Source of the DNA: Nitrospinota bacterium
Lineage (GTDB): Bacteria > Nitrospinota_A > UBA7883 > JACRGQ01
Assembly: GCA_029881495.1 (NCBI GenBank)
Contig: JAOUMJ010000011.1
Coordinates: 1-64,000 of the forward strand
DNA length: 64,000 nucleotides
Direction: 5' to 3'
Made by a program: the position numbers and the translations under genes. Under the pieces are notes generated by a model. That model was not told where the DNA came from, searched no databases, and saw nothing but the letters and a program-made list of their open reading frames with translations. Positions 18,188 to 27,454 of the stretch are shown piece by piece. Each line of letters starts with the position of its first letter. Positions within the stretch are counted from its first letter, which is position 1.

Positions 18188-18215
18188 ATTTTACCAAAGT
18201 GGCGGTGGATAGCAA
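18188..18215 (-). promoter_or_regulatory. Promoter of the SRP RNA gene
   Basis: On the minus strand TTGCTA is followed by 16 bases and TAAAAT; the -10 ends 7 bases before the predicted first nucleotide of the RNA at 18181. The exact spacing to an independently defined RNA end makes this convincing. Confidence 0.6.
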
Positions 18216-18254
18216 CCGCAATAATCGGGAGGAGTGGGTTTCACGCATTGCCCT

Positions 18255-18378
18255 GGTAGCGCAGACTTCAGTCTGCGTGAATTTCGGTATCGTAGCCTTC
18301 AGTCTGCGTATATTTCGGTAGCACAGACTTTAGTCTGAGTGTATTTCGGTAGCGTAGACTTCAGTCTGCGTTTGCCCC
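18255..18378. repeat. Four tandem 31-bp palindromic intergenic repeats
   Basis: Copies begin at 18255, 18286, 18317 and 18348, exactly 31 bp apart; each starts GGTA and contains a hairpin of the form GCAGACTTCAGTCTGC (some copies with one or two changes), with an ATTTC spacer. Sequences of this style are common dispersed intergenic repeats in environmental bacterial genomes. Their function is unknown; they could form stem-loops in the ffs upstream region or after the nucleotidyltransferase gene. Confidence 0.85.
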
Positions 18379-18388
18379 GCCTTCACCT

Positions 18389-18464
18389 TGTCATTCCCTC
18401 AAAGTTGGGTTTCAGAGGTTCTATGCTTTTGCGAAACTGGATCCCCGCATGCGCGAGGATGACA
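18389..18464. repeat. Second palindromic intergenic element
   Basis: An imperfect inverted-repeat element with ends TGTCATTCC and GGATGACA and an inner CCCCGCATGCGCGAGG palindrome. The same style of sequence is widespread as a dispersed MITE- or REP-like repeat in bacterial genomes. It ends 15 bp from the stop of the neighbouring gene and may help terminate transcription. Confidence 0.65.
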
Positions 18465-18478
18465 GTAATGCCTATCTG

Positions 18479-21133
18479 CTAATTCTTTCCCGTAATTTTC
18501 TTCTTCAGTGTTGCGTAATATTTTTTTGCGAAGGCGAGCTCCTCTTCCTTCGAAGCGAAGACGTTCTTCAGATTTTCGATCCTCAGCGTGTCCAGAACCT
18601 TCCCTAGAAGAGGGCCGGGCTCCATTCCGGCTTTTATCAAATCGTTGCCGCTTAGCATCGGCTTTATGTTCCTTATGGTCGTCATGAATTCGGCGACCAT
18701 CCGTTTCCGGTTTCTCCCTTTCACCGCCGCCATTATGAGTATCAATGTTTCCGGCTCCAGGCCGACTAGCGCCTGATATACCTCCACCGGTTTGTTAAGC
18801 GAGAGGGTATTGAACTCCTTCATCTGTTCCCACCCCTTGCACTTCTGCTCGACGTAATGTTTCGTAGGATGATTTTCAAATCCGAGACGCCTGAAAAACT
18901 CTGCCGTCGCCGTTCGCGTGAGATTCGCCGAAAGGGAGTAGAGGTATACGAGCCATTTCCGCAATTTCTCCTCCTCGAAGGTGAGGTCGTGCCAGGCGAT
19001 CGCCTCCTTTGCATGTTCGACGAGGGAGTGGGTTGCGTGGTCGTACTTTATATTTGGTTGCAGGAAGCGCCATAGACCGAGATCCGCTATCCGTTTGGTC
19101 GCCCGCTCGACATGCTCCTCCTTGAAGATGTTCTGCAGTTCCCCCATCAGCCGGCTCCCTGAGACCTTGTTGAGGAGTTCCTTCTTGGCGGCAAGTTTCA
19201 GCAGATTTTCGGTCTGCGATCCGAGCGCAAAATGGAACCGCTCCGAGAAGCGGATCGCGCGGAAGATCCTTGTCGGGTCCTCAACGAAACTGAGGTTGTG
19301 AAGGACGCGCAACATTCCGTCGTTCAGGTCCTGCTGTCCGCCGAAGAAATCTATCAGCCTGTTCTTGTCCTTTCCGTTCAGCTTTATCGCCAGCGCGTTG
19401 ATGGTAAAATCGCGCCGGAAGAGGTCGTTCTTTATCGAGCTCATCTCGACTATCGGGAGGGCGGCAGGCTCCGGATAATATTCGGTTCGGGCGGTTGCGA
19501 CATCTATCTTCTTCCCCATGCTGAGAAGCATGACCGCTGTCTTGAACTTCTTGTGCGTCTTTATCCTTCCGCCATGTATTTCCACGAACCGCTCGGCGAA
19601 CTCAATTCCGTCACCCTCTATGACAATATCGAGGTCGAGGTTCTTTCGCCTCATAAGGAGGTCGCGCACGAATCCGCCGACGGCGTAGGCTGTAAATCCG
19701 AGTTCCGAGGCGGCATCGCCAACCGCTTCGAGAAGTTTGTGAATCTCATCCGGGAGGCGCTCCTTCATCAGCCCCGTGAGGGAACGGGCAACGTACCGCT
19801 GTACCTTCCGTTCGGGGTGCAGCATTGTGGAGGGTGATTTCATAAAGTCGGAATAGATGGCACGCATTACGTCCAGACGTCCGACGATGCCGAGGAGCTT
19901 TCCACTGTCGTCGACTACAGGGACGATCTTCTGCCTCTGGCGGATGACTATATCCTTCACATTCTCGTACGAAGCGTTAAGAGGAATGGTGGCAAACTCG
20001 GTCTGCATGTAATCCCGGACTTCCGATTTACCCAGATTATGGGAGAGCGCTTTTTCGACCAACTGGCGCGTGATGATGCCGACTGGTTTTCCGCTCTTTA
20101 GCACCGGCATTGAATTTATATTCTGCCGGGTGAGGAGGATCTCCACATTTTCGAGGCTCTCCTTTTCACCAGCGGAGACGACAGGGGCGACCATCATCTG
20201 TTCCGCGGAAGGGGCCGGGGGGATGATCTTTTCAAGAGTATTGATGAGGGTGTCCTGCGCCTCCTTCATGAGCATATTTCGGATGGTGGCCGATGCGGCG
20301 TTTGTGTGACCCCCACCGCCGAATTTTGCCGCGACCTGTGAAGCGTCGAGTGCGGCTATATTACTGCGACCGATAAGGTGTAGCCGAGCTTCCATTTCGA
20401 CTATCACAAAGAGCGCGGAGATGTTCTCCATCTCCTTCAGGGTGTGGATAACTGCCGCCAGGTCACCAACATATCTGTCCGCTTTTGCGAATGCAACGAC
20501 GACTTCCACTCCATTAATGACATGATATTCGAGACGGTTCAATAGTTCATGGAGCATGGAGATCTGCTCCGCGCTGAGGGTTCTTTGCAGGAATTCGGTT
20601 ATCACCGGGAGTGTAGCCCCCAGGCCGAGGAGGTATTCGGCGGCGCGGAAATCCTCCGGGGTAGTTGAGGTGAAGGTTAGGTATCCCGTATCTTCATATA
20701 TTCCTAGCATCATAAGGGTCGCCTCTTCGGGGGAGAGGGGTATCCCTTTCTCGCGTACTATTTCGAGCATCAAGGTTGTGTTCGCCCCTCTCTGTTCGAT
20801 GCGTCCAACTTTAAAAGTGATATCCCCGGAATCCTTCGGGTGGTGGTCGTACACCTCGACCTTGATGTTGGGATCGTCGCAGAGTTTTCCGAACGGGCCG
20901 AGCCGCTCCTTGGAGGTGGTGTCGACTATAACCAGTTTGGTCACTTTTGAAAGGTCGAAATTCTTGAGGCGGCGGATCGGGAGATGGTGGTCGCTCCTTT
21001 CAAGGTAGGTTCGGACGTTCTTCTCCTGGGAGCCGGGGAAGATTATGATCGCGTCCGGGTATAGCTTGCATGCAACCATCATGGAGGCGAGGCAATCGAA
21101 ATCGGCGTTTACATGTGTGGTGATGACAATCAT
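18479..21133 (-). CDS. DHH phosphoesterase - CBS pair - tRNA nucleotidyltransferase fusion
   Basis: 884 residues in three modules. Residues 1-310 are a DHH/DHHA1 phosphoesterase: THVNADFDCLASM, VEVYDHHPKDS, FGGGGHTNAAS. About 315-435 are two CBS domains, usually adenine-nucleotide sensors. From about 465 on is a class II poly(A) polymerase/CCA-adding head: AVGGFVRDLLMRRKNLDLDI holds the catalytic aspartates, and RRDFTINALAI is conserved. This composite is known in bacteria such as Aquifex, where the related enzyme adds A to tRNA ends while a separate one adds CC. Whether this enzyme adds CCA or only A cannot be decided here. Confidence 0.87.
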   Translation of the reverse strand: MIVITTHVNADFDCLASMMVACKLYPDAIIIFPGSQEKNVRTYLERSDHHLPIRRLKNFDLSKVTKLVIVDTTSKERLGPFGKLCDDPNIKVEVYDHHPKDSGDITFKVGRIEQRGANTTLMLEIVREKGIPLSPEEATLMMLGIYEDTGYLTFTSTTPEDFRAAEYLLGLGATLPVITEFLQRTLSAEQISMLHELLNRLEYHVINGVEVVVAFAKADRYVGDLAAVIHTLKEMENISALFVIVEMEARLHLIGRSNIAALDASQVAAKFGGGGHTNAASATIRNMLMKEAQDTLINTLEKIIPPAPSAEQMMVAPVVSAGEKESLENVEILLTRQNINSMPVLKSGKPVGIITRQLVEKALSHNLGKSEVRDYMQTEFATIPLNASYENVKDIVIRQRQKIVPVVDDSGKLLGIVGRLDVMRAIYSDFMKSPSTMLHPERKVQRYVARSLTGLMKERLPDEIHKLLEAVGDAASELGFTAYAVGGFVRDLLMRRKNLDLDIVIEGDGIEFAERFVEIHGGRIKTHKKFKTAVMLLSMGKKIDVATARTEYYPEPAALPIVEMSSIKNDLFRRDFTINALAIKLNGKDKNRLIDFFGGQQDLNDGMLRVLHNLSFVEDPTRIFRAIRFSERFHFALGSQTENLLKLAAKKELLNKVSGSRLMGELQNIFKEEHVERATKRIADLGLWRFLQPNIKYDHATHSLVEHAKEAIAWHDLTFEEEKLRKWLVYLYSLSANLTRTATAEFFRRLGFENHPTKHYVEQKCKGWEQMKEFNTLSLNKPVEVYQALVGLEPETLILIMAAVKGRNRKRMVAEFMTTIRNIKPMLSGNDLIKAGMEPGPLLGKVLDTLRIENLKNVFASKEEELAFAKKYYATLKKKITGKN

Positions 21134-21176
21134 TACCTAACTCTAACAGGAGGTGTAAGATTTTTAAATGGCATCG

Positions 21177-23444
21177 TTATTTTCCTCTATGGGGCTGAAA
21201 TGCCACAAATGAAGCAATGAGGTAAATTAAGGCTCCTATCAGGAGGACATTGGAGAATCCAACCAGGTATGCGAGGAGCGGGGCGGACGATGCGCCAAGT
21301 ACCGAAGCGAACCCGTTAGCGGCCATCCCCCAAGGTATGATGTAATCCGAGATCGATCCGGCAACTCTCAGACCGAGCGGGTATGGAAATCCCAAAATGA
21401 AACCGGTTACAGCAACCATCAAGATGAAGAGCAGGTTCATCAGAGTGAAATTCATGTTCTGCATGTTTGCAAAAACCGATTTGAACAAAAAGCAGTCGAT
21501 TATCAGTATTATTGCAATGGAAACCGTTATTTTTTGATGAAATTGCACCTTTTTTGAAAAATAGCCTCCGATAGCTGACGAGAAGAGCATAACAGGGACA
21601 ACAAACGCAAAAGATTTCACAGGCCCCCCCAGAAATAGAACTCCTTTTTGGATGAAAACCATCTCAACAAGCATATATCCGGCGCCGAGGGAGAAAAAGT
21701 AGGTTATCCAGTTTTTTGGCAGAGGTTCGGCAGTTTTTCGAATGAGTGGAAGGAGAAGAAGGAAAAGCGAAAATAGTCCTGTCTGGGCGATGATCAAAAT
21801 ATCCATCCCTCCACCGGTAAGGATCGGGAGCCACCTCCCGTCGAAGGCTTTTACCGTTTCTGGGATACGCGAAAATTTGAGGAAATTTTCAAAGAATGGG
21901 GCGTCGTCAGTTGGCGGGTCGGTATTGAAAAGCGTCTCTTTTCCGTTTTTCAAATCCTGTATGGCCATAAAGTAGATCGGCTCTCTGAATTCAACATTTC
22001 GGTTTGTATCATTTTCGGAGATACCCGGGAAGTAGACAGGATCGAGAAACAGACCATCGGCAATCTCTCTCAGCCTCGAGATCTGTTCTTTTGTAAAGGT
22101 TGAGTTTTGGTAGATGAGGGTGAAGGTCCCCCATGATCGGAAGGCGACAACCTTGTTCCATCCGTCAGATGATGCGCTGACAAAAAGTTGTACAAGTGTA
22201 TTTTCAACCCTTGGCGGTGGAAGTAGCGGAACGGCCACCGTCAAAATTCCGTCAGCAGTGAGGTGGTCTATTGATGACCTTACTACCTCCTTTGTGGATA
22301 AATAGTCCTCAGATAGGGTACCTGTACCTGTTCCGGCACCTGTGAAAGGCCTTGAAAAGGATATCAAATCATAATGAATAGCCTCTGAGAGATACTTTCG
22401 GAGTCCGGAAATTTCAATTTTGTAGACGAATTCCCTTGAAAAGAGCATGCTGTTGGCTATGAGGCGGTTTTCCTCCAGCATGTGGATAACTTCGCACCCG
22501 ATATCCCTTGAAATGTCATATTCTGTGGTACCCGATGCCCCGACTATCAATACTGAGTTAGGTTTTCGATATAGGTAGGGCAAAAGGAGCGGAAGGGGCA
22601 AATCTGAACCCTTACTATTTTCATACAGGGGGGCGTAGAGGCTTCCATTAAAGAATACACCTCTCATAGGTGGAACCGGTTTGGAAAAAGAGGGATTCAA
22701 TCCTGGGGCATGGCGGAGGTAGGGTGATCTGACGATATCCACTCTCCCTTCGGGACCTCGAAACGAGGCCAGGATTTCGGTGTTGGGGTATTTCTGGAAA
22801 TGGGAGATATCCTTGTAGTTGGAGATCGGGAGTTCCAGAGTGTCGATCTTCATAGCTGAAAAAGTGAGAACCATTATTGAAATGGCGATATTTCTAAAAA
22901 GTTCATCCCTTTTCCCAACCAGATTTGCCCCGAAAAGCGCAAGAGCTGTGGAGGTCATTGGGGGGAATCCGATATGGCGTGATAGCGCTAAAAAGAGAAT
23001 CGAGCCAAAACCGGCTCCAGCCATATCGGTAAAATAGATATTGCCCGACTCGGAGAAGTTCTCCTTCATCGTTTTTACTACAAAAAATGATGATAATAAA
23101 AATGGGATGGCTAGAATTGGGTAGTATGTTGATAGTTTGAGAATTTGCCATAGATCCCAATCAAGCTGAACAGGGTCGAATTCAACCCATCGTATGGTCA
23201 TTAGTGAGAGCGGATATGAAACCGAGAGTAGAAAAGCTGTCGTTTTCAGACTGAACCTTTGCGAAAAATTTGGAAAAACACGAATTACCACCCCAGAAGC
23301 GCCGATACCGAGCATCGCTGTCGAGACTACGATGGAGGCGAAATGGTGGTCAAAAGAGATGACGAATTGCGAAGTCAGGTATATTTCAAAGAGGAGAGCC
23401 GAAGAAGTAACGAAAAATACCGAGCTAAAGTTTCTCCCGTTCAA
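21177..23444 (-). CDS. Multi-TM protein with spermidine-synthase-like domain
   Basis: 755 residues: a first block of about six TM helices (1-210), a soluble Rossmann-like domain in the middle (VLIVGASGTTEYDISRDIG, then YDLISFSRPF), and a second block of about six TM helices at the C-terminus. The arrangement matches membrane-embedded spermine/spermidine synthase-like proteins, whose substrates are largely unknown. The first glycine-rich loop is VGASG where true methyltransferases and SpeE have GxGxG, so catalytic activity is uncertain. It overlaps the upstream pcm gene by four bases and is last in a three-gene operon. Confidence 0.65.
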   Translation of the reverse strand: MNGRNFSSVFFVTSSALLFEIYLTSQFVISFDHHFASIVVSTAMLGIGASGVVIRVFPNFSQRFSLKTTAFLLSVSYPLSLMTIRWVEFDPVQLDWDLWQILKLSTYYPILAIPFLLSSFFVVKTMKENFSESGNIYFTDMAGAGFGSILFLALSRHIGFPPMTSTALALFGANLVGKRDELFRNIAISIMVLTFSAMKIDTLELPISNYKDISHFQKYPNTEILASFRGPEGRVDIVRSPYLRHAPGLNPSFSKPVPPMRGVFFNGSLYAPLYENSKGSDLPLPLLLPYLYRKPNSVLIVGASGTTEYDISRDIGCEVIHMLEENRLIANSMLFSREFVYKIEISGLRKYLSEAIHYDLISFSRPFTGAGTGTGTLSEDYLSTKEVVRSSIDHLTADGILTVAVPLLPPPRVENTLVQLFVSASSDGWNKVVAFRSWGTFTLIYQNSTFTKEQISRLREIADGLFLDPVYFPGISENDTNRNVEFREPIYFMAIQDLKNGKETLFNTDPPTDDAPFFENFLKFSRIPETVKAFDGRWLPILTGGGMDILIIAQTGLFSLFLLLLPLIRKTAEPLPKNWITYFFSLGAGYMLVEMVFIQKGVLFLGGPVKSFAFVVPVMLFSSAIGGYFSKKVQFHQKITVSIAIILIIDCFLFKSVFANMQNMNFTLMNLLFILMVAVTGFILGFPYPLGLRVAGSISDYIIPWGMAANGFASVLGASSAPLLAYLVGFSNVLLIGALIYLIASFVAFQPHRGK

Positions 23445-24166
23445 TCCAGCATCCTACCGGTCATCGGAACGAAATTTACGGAAGCGATATTTTTCATCCT
23501 TATATCGTCACCCTCTTTGGTAACTAGTACCAGCGTTTGGAACAGCCAATTGGTATTCAGAGGCAAAACCAGCTTTCCGCCGTCTTTCAGTTGGGCTATA
23601 AGGGGGGGAGGTATATGGTTTACCGCCGCGGTTATGATCACAGCATCAAAAGGGGCTTTCTTCTCCAGCCCGAAATAGCCGTCCCCGAATATCGGATGTA
23701 CATTGGTATAGCCCAGCTTTTCCAGGAGCGGAGCGGTCCTGTTAAAAAGGACTTTTTTAATCTCTATTGTATAGACCTCCTTGCAGAGTGGGGAGAGGAC
23801 AGCCGCCTGATATCCGGAGCCTGTACCGATTTCCAGGATTTTTTCGGTCCCCTTTAGCTCCAAAAGCTCGGTCATTAAAGCGACAATATATGGCTGGGAG
23901 ATAGTTTGCCCTTCTCCAATCGGCAGGGGATGATCTCCATAAGCCCTTTTATTTTGCAAAGGTACAAAGAGATGCCGGGGTGTTTCCCGTAATGATTTAA
24001 TGACACGGGGATCTTTTATCCCCCTGGCTATTATCTGGCTGTCGACCATCAAATTTCTTTCCATGGCAAAGTCACCTGCATAAGTCGAAAAAGGTAAAAA
24101 TGAGGCGAATAAAAACGGAAAAATCCCGATTCGCATTAAAACGCTTCTCAAACTCTCCAAACTCAT
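23441..24166 (-). CDS. pcm: Protein-L-isoaspartate O-methyltransferase, apparently exported
   Basis: About 241 residues from the ATG at 24166, chosen because GGAAA lies 8 bases ahead and it follows the upstream stop directly. The PCMT core is clear: RHLFVPLQNKRAYGDHPLPI, GEGQTISQPYIVALM and the SAM motif ILEIGTGSGYQAAVLSPL. The enzyme repairs isoaspartyl damage. A hydrophobic stretch ahead of it (GIFPFLFASFLPFSTYAGD) looks like a signal peptide, so repair may act in the periplasm; ordinary Pcm is cytosolic. SAM supply outside the cytoplasm would then be a puzzle. Confidence 0.85.
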   Translation of the reverse strand: MSLESLRSVLMRIGIFPFLFASFLPFSTYAGDFAMERNLMVDSQIIARGIKDPRVIKSLRETPRHLFVPLQNKRAYGDHPLPIGEGQTISQPYIVALMTELLELKGTEKILEIGTGSGYQAAVLSPLCKEVYTIEIKKVLFNRTAPLLEKLGYTNVHPIFGDGYFGLEKKAPFDAVIITAAVNHIPPPLIAQLKDGGKLVLPLNTNWLFQTLVLVTKEGDDIRMKNIASVNFVPMTGRMLD

Positions 24167-24168
24167 GG

Positions 24169-24702
24169 TTATTTCCAAAGTTTCAGAAATGGAAAAAACA
24201 TCCATGTAGTTTTCATATACTCTTCATATTCCTTTCCAAATTTCTCCAAATTTTCGATTTCCTCAATTCTGGCGGTGGCAATAAGGGATATTGTTGCGAT
24301 GAGAAAAAGGGGGGTAGCGACAAGGGAGGTATCTTTTAGAAATGCTCCAATTGTGAGGAGGAGCAAGGAGCTGTATAGGGGGTGACGGATATACCTGTAT
24401 AGGCCGACTGTAACAAGTCTGGTGGTGTCCTCGATATGGTTTTGCGGTTTCCCGACCACCTTTAGCAGTCTGAATCCCTCAATGACGAAGAGGAGAGAGA
24501 GGGTCAGTATCAGCCAAGAGGCTATTTGCCCATAACCAAAAGGGTCAATAAACCAGAATTCGGAGTTAAGGAGAACCAGCAGGAGGATAGACTCAAAGGC
24601 GAAAAATCTGTAAAAGCCGTGGGATCTGGTATTGCAGAGGTAGGGCCAGGAGAAGACTATTATCCCGGCAGATGCCAGAACAAAAACAGATACTCTAATC
24701 AT
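24169..24702 (-). CDS. Isoprenylcysteine methyltransferase-like membrane methyltransferase
   Basis: 177 residues from the ATG at 24702, which has GGAGG five bases upstream; a longer ATG exists at 24720. Four or five TM helices, then the family signature LYRYIRHPLYSSLLL and a C-terminal EEYMKTTWMFFP segment. Members of the ICMT/phospholipid methyltransferase superfamily bind SAM at the membrane face; the bacterial substrate is usually unknown. First gene of the operon with pcm and the spermidine-synthase-like protein. Confidence 0.75.
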   Translation of the reverse strand: MIRVSVFVLASAGIIVFSWPYLCNTRSHGFYRFFAFESILLLVLLNSEFWFIDPFGYGQIASWLILTLSLLFVIEGFRLLKVVGKPQNHIEDTTRLVTVGLYRYIRHPLYSSLLLLTIGAFLKDTSLVATPLFLIATISLIATARIEEIENLEKFGKEYEEYMKTTWMFFPFLKLWK

Positions 24703-24891
24703 TTCAACCTCCGGCAACATTTACCAACGTTGAAAAGGATCTGTCTCAAATCCAGATGGAAGCTTTCTTCCACATTCATTATGTTACACCTGAAAATAAC
24801 TGCCGTACAGGGGGAAAGCGTACTATATTAAGTTTCGTGAATATGATAATCTCAATTCTCAACACGACTTTTTCAAAGAAAGAGGTACATA

Positions 24892-25473
24892 TTGACCAGG
24901 TTTAGGGACTACCCGATACTACACCCTTGGCATTCACTTGATGTAGGGGATGACGCTCCAAAAATCGTCAATGCCATTATCGAAATTCCGATGGGCTCAA
25001 AGGTAAAGTATGAGCTTGATAAAAGGAGCGGACTTATCAAGGTCGACCGCATCCTTTATGGAGCTGTATTTTATCCGGCAAATTACGGGTTCATTCCTCA
25101 GACATACTGTGAGGATAAGGATCCCCTTGATATTCTTGTTTTCTGCCAGGAACCTCTGTACCCAAGGTCCATCGTAGAAGCGAAAGTGATCGGATGTATG
25201 GGGATGGTGGATAACGGCGATGCCGATGACAAGATCATAGCGGTAATGAATGCCGACCCTGCCTTTATGGATTATAACGATATAAGCCAGCTTCCAGAGT
25301 ATCAGATAAACGAATTGAGGAAGTTTTTCGAGGATTACAAGAAGCTCGAGAAGGGTAAAGATGTAGCGGTTGATGAATTTTCCGGCAGAGTGGACGCGCA
25401 AAATGTGGTAAGGAAGGCGATGGATTTCTATACTGTCCATGCGGATGAACTTCAGAAAAAGGATTCTACCTGA
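24892..25473 (+). CDS. ppa: Inorganic pyrophosphatase (family I)
   Basis: 193 residues with a TTG start, supported by AAAGAAAGAGG about 8 bases ahead. Family I motifs: VKYELDKRSG, the YPANYGFIPQT strand and the metal-binding EDKDPLDILVF, then GMVDNGDADDKI. It hydrolyses pyrophosphate to drive biosynthesis. It is 24 bases before mqnE and probably in the same operon. Confidence 0.95.
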   Translation: MTRFRDYPILHPWHSLDVGDDAPKIVNAIIEIPMGSKVKYELDKRSGLIKVDRILYGAVFYPANYGFIPQTYCEDKDPLDILVFCQEPLYPRSIVEAKVIGCMGMVDNGDADDKIIAVMNADPAFMDYNDISQLPEYQINELRKFFEDYKKLEKGKDVAVDEFSGRVDAQNVVRKAMDFYTVHADELQKKDST

Positions 25474-25497
25474 GTTAGGGAAATATCGGGAGATGGA

Positions 25498-26592
25498 ATG
25501 AACATCAAAAAGATAGCGAAAAAGGTCGAAAGAGGGGAGAGGCTCACATTCGATGATGGCCTTTTCCTCATGGAGTCTCCCGACCTCTTGGCTATAGGCC
25601 AGCTTGCCGACATTATGCGCAAAAGGAAAAATGGCGACAATGCATACTACATTATCAACAAGCATATCAATCACACGAACATCTGTATAAACGAATGCCG
25701 ATTCTGCGCCTTTCAGAGGAAGGAAGGGGAGGATGGCGGATACGCCTGGGCGATTGATGAAGTAATGAAGAAAGCGGGTGAAGATTTTTCCGAAGATATT
25801 TCCGAGTTCCATATAGTAGGCGGTCTTCACCCGGAATTACCGTATTCATATTACAGGGAGATAATCGCACGGCTTCACGAAAAATATCCGAACGTCCATC
25901 TACAGGCGTTTACCGCAGTTGAGATAGATTATTTTGCCGAAATATCCGGTAAAAACATTAAGGATGTGTTGATCGATCTGAAGGATGCCGGGCTAGGTTC
26001 ACTTCCGGGGGGTGGAGCAGAAGTTTTTAACGACAAAGTACGGAAAAAGATATGTCCCAATAAGATTTCCGGCAAACGCTGGCTGGAGGTAATGGAGACA
26101 GCGCATAACGCTGGACTGCGATCAAATGCTACGCTCCTTTACGGCCATATTGAAAAACCGGAAGACCGGATAGATCATATGGTTCAGCTCCGCGAACTTC
26201 AGGATAGGACCGGCGGCTTCATGGCTTTTATTCCGCTAGCTTTTCATCCGAAAAACACCGAACTTGCCGAGAGACATTTCACTTCGGGCCAGCTTGATAT
26301 TAGGATGCTGGCGGTATCGAGACTGATGCTGGATAATTTTGACCACATAAAGGCGTTCTGGATAATGATATCGCCAAAGATATCACAGCTGTCGCTGATA
26401 TTCGGCGTAGACGATATCGACGGAACGGTTCTAGAGGAGAGGATCACCCACTCCGCCGGAGCGGAAACCGAGCAGGGTCTCACAGTATCAATGCTTGAGA
26501 ATCTGATAACGTCTGCTGGGCGCGTACCGGTAAGACGGGATACGCTCTATAATGCTGTGGGCGGAAAGAGGGTTGAGGCCCTTATCCTCTGA
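25498..26592 (+). CDS. mqnE: Aminofutalosine synthase (radical SAM), menaquinone pathway
   Basis: 364 residues. The radical SAM cluster motif CINECRFC is near residue 63. The LPGGGAEVFNDKVR segment near 165 is characteristic of MqnE. The enzyme joins SAM with 3-[(1-carboxyvinyl)oxy]benzoate, the product of MqnA, to give aminofutalosine. The paralogue MqnC is the main alternative, but the GGGAE motif and the adjacent mqnA favour MqnE. Confidence 0.9.
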   Translation: MNIKKIAKKVERGERLTFDDGLFLMESPDLLAIGQLADIMRKRKNGDNAYYIINKHINHTNICINECRFCAFQRKEGEDGGYAWAIDEVMKKAGEDFSEDISEFHIVGGLHPELPYSYYREIIARLHEKYPNVHLQAFTAVEIDYFAEISGKNIKDVLIDLKDAGLGSLPGGGAEVFNDKVRKKICPNKISGKRWLEVMETAHNAGLRSNATLLYGHIEKPEDRIDHMVQLRELQDRTGGFMAFIPLAFHPKNTELAERHFTSGQLDIRMLAVSRLMLDNFDHIKAFWIMISPKISQLSLIFGVDDIDGTVLEERITHSAGAETEQGLTVSMLENLITSAGRVPVRRDTLYNAVGGKRVEALIL

Positions 26593-26597
26593 ACCAG

Positions 26598-27407
26598 ATG
26601 AACAGCAAGAGGTTGAAATTCGGATGCCACGATTTCCTGAATTCAAAACCGCTTACCTACGCGATCACCGAAAAACTCATTCAGCCCTCATTTGAAACGG
26701 TTTTCGCACCCCCGTCAGCGCTTGCAGACATGCTGAAAAAAGGGGAGGTGGATTTTGCGTTGATACCAGCGGTCGAATATTTGAGGATACCCGGTTTGAA
26801 AATAGTTCCCGGCTTTTCTATTGCCTCTGCAGGGTGTGTCAAAACGGTGCTGATGTTTTCCGACAAGCTGGTCGAAGGGATACGTAAGATCGCCGTAGAT
26901 TTCAGAAGCCGGACATCGGTTGCGCTTTTAAAAATACTTTTCAGGAAAAAATATGGGCGCGATATTGAAACTGTCGAAGTTACCGGCAGTTTCGAAGTTC
27001 CCCCTACAATGCTGTCGAATGCGGATGGCGCTTTACTGATAGGTGACGAGGCGTTTCAAGTGGATCTGGAACATTATCGCGTAATTGATTTGTCGGAAGA
27101 GTGGCACGGCCTTACAGGGAAGCCGTTCGTTTTTGCCATACTTTGCGTTCGGAACGGGATAAATATCGATGAAGCTGTCATGCAGCTTGCCGAAGCTAAA
27201 GCCATCGGCTTTGAAAATATCGTTTCAATCTGCGATGACGCATGTGACAAGATAGGCATATCGGATGAAGAGTGCCGGGATTATCTGCTACACAGGATAA
27301 AGTACGATCTTGACGATGAAGATATAGACGGGATGAAACTCTTTTTCAAATACGCTTCAGCCGAAGGTGCGGGAGAGGAAAAACAGGTTCTATTTTACGG
27401 GAAGTGA
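26598..27407 (+). CDS. mqnA: Chorismate dehydratase, futalosine pathway
   Basis: 269 residues with the periplasmic-binding-protein-like fold of MqnA: FLNSKPLTYAI, VDFALIPAVEYLRI, ALLIGDEAF and the DLSEEWHGLTGKPFVFAI segment. It dehydrates chorismate to 3-[(1-carboxyvinyl)oxy]benzoate, the first step of futalosine menaquinone synthesis. Five bases after mqnE. Later pathway genes (mqnB, mqnC, mqnD) are not in this window. Confidence 0.92.
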   Translation: MNSKRLKFGCHDFLNSKPLTYAITEKLIQPSFETVFAPPSALADMLKKGEVDFALIPAVEYLRIPGLKIVPGFSIASAGCVKTVLMFSDKLVEGIRKIAVDFRSRTSVALLKILFRKKYGRDIETVEVTGSFEVPPTMLSNADGALLIGDEAFQVDLEHYRVIDLSEEWHGLTGKPFVFAILCVRNGINIDEAVMQLAEAKAIGFENIVSICDDACDKIGISDEECRDYLLHRIKYDLDDEDIDGMKLFFKYASAEGAGEEKQVLFYGK

Positions 27408-27454
27408 AAGACAGTAAAACTATTTGTGTTTCGTTTGTGAAATAAAAGGAGTTT

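Noticed and set aside
18255-18378. CRISPR array suggested by four regularly spaced repeats
   Set aside because: The whole 31-bp unit repeats, with no unique spacers, and the repeat is itself a palindrome; no cas genes are near.
24997-25830. 277-codon minus-strand frame across ppa and mqnE
   Set aside because: Antisense to two clearly conserved genes; a codon-bias shadow.
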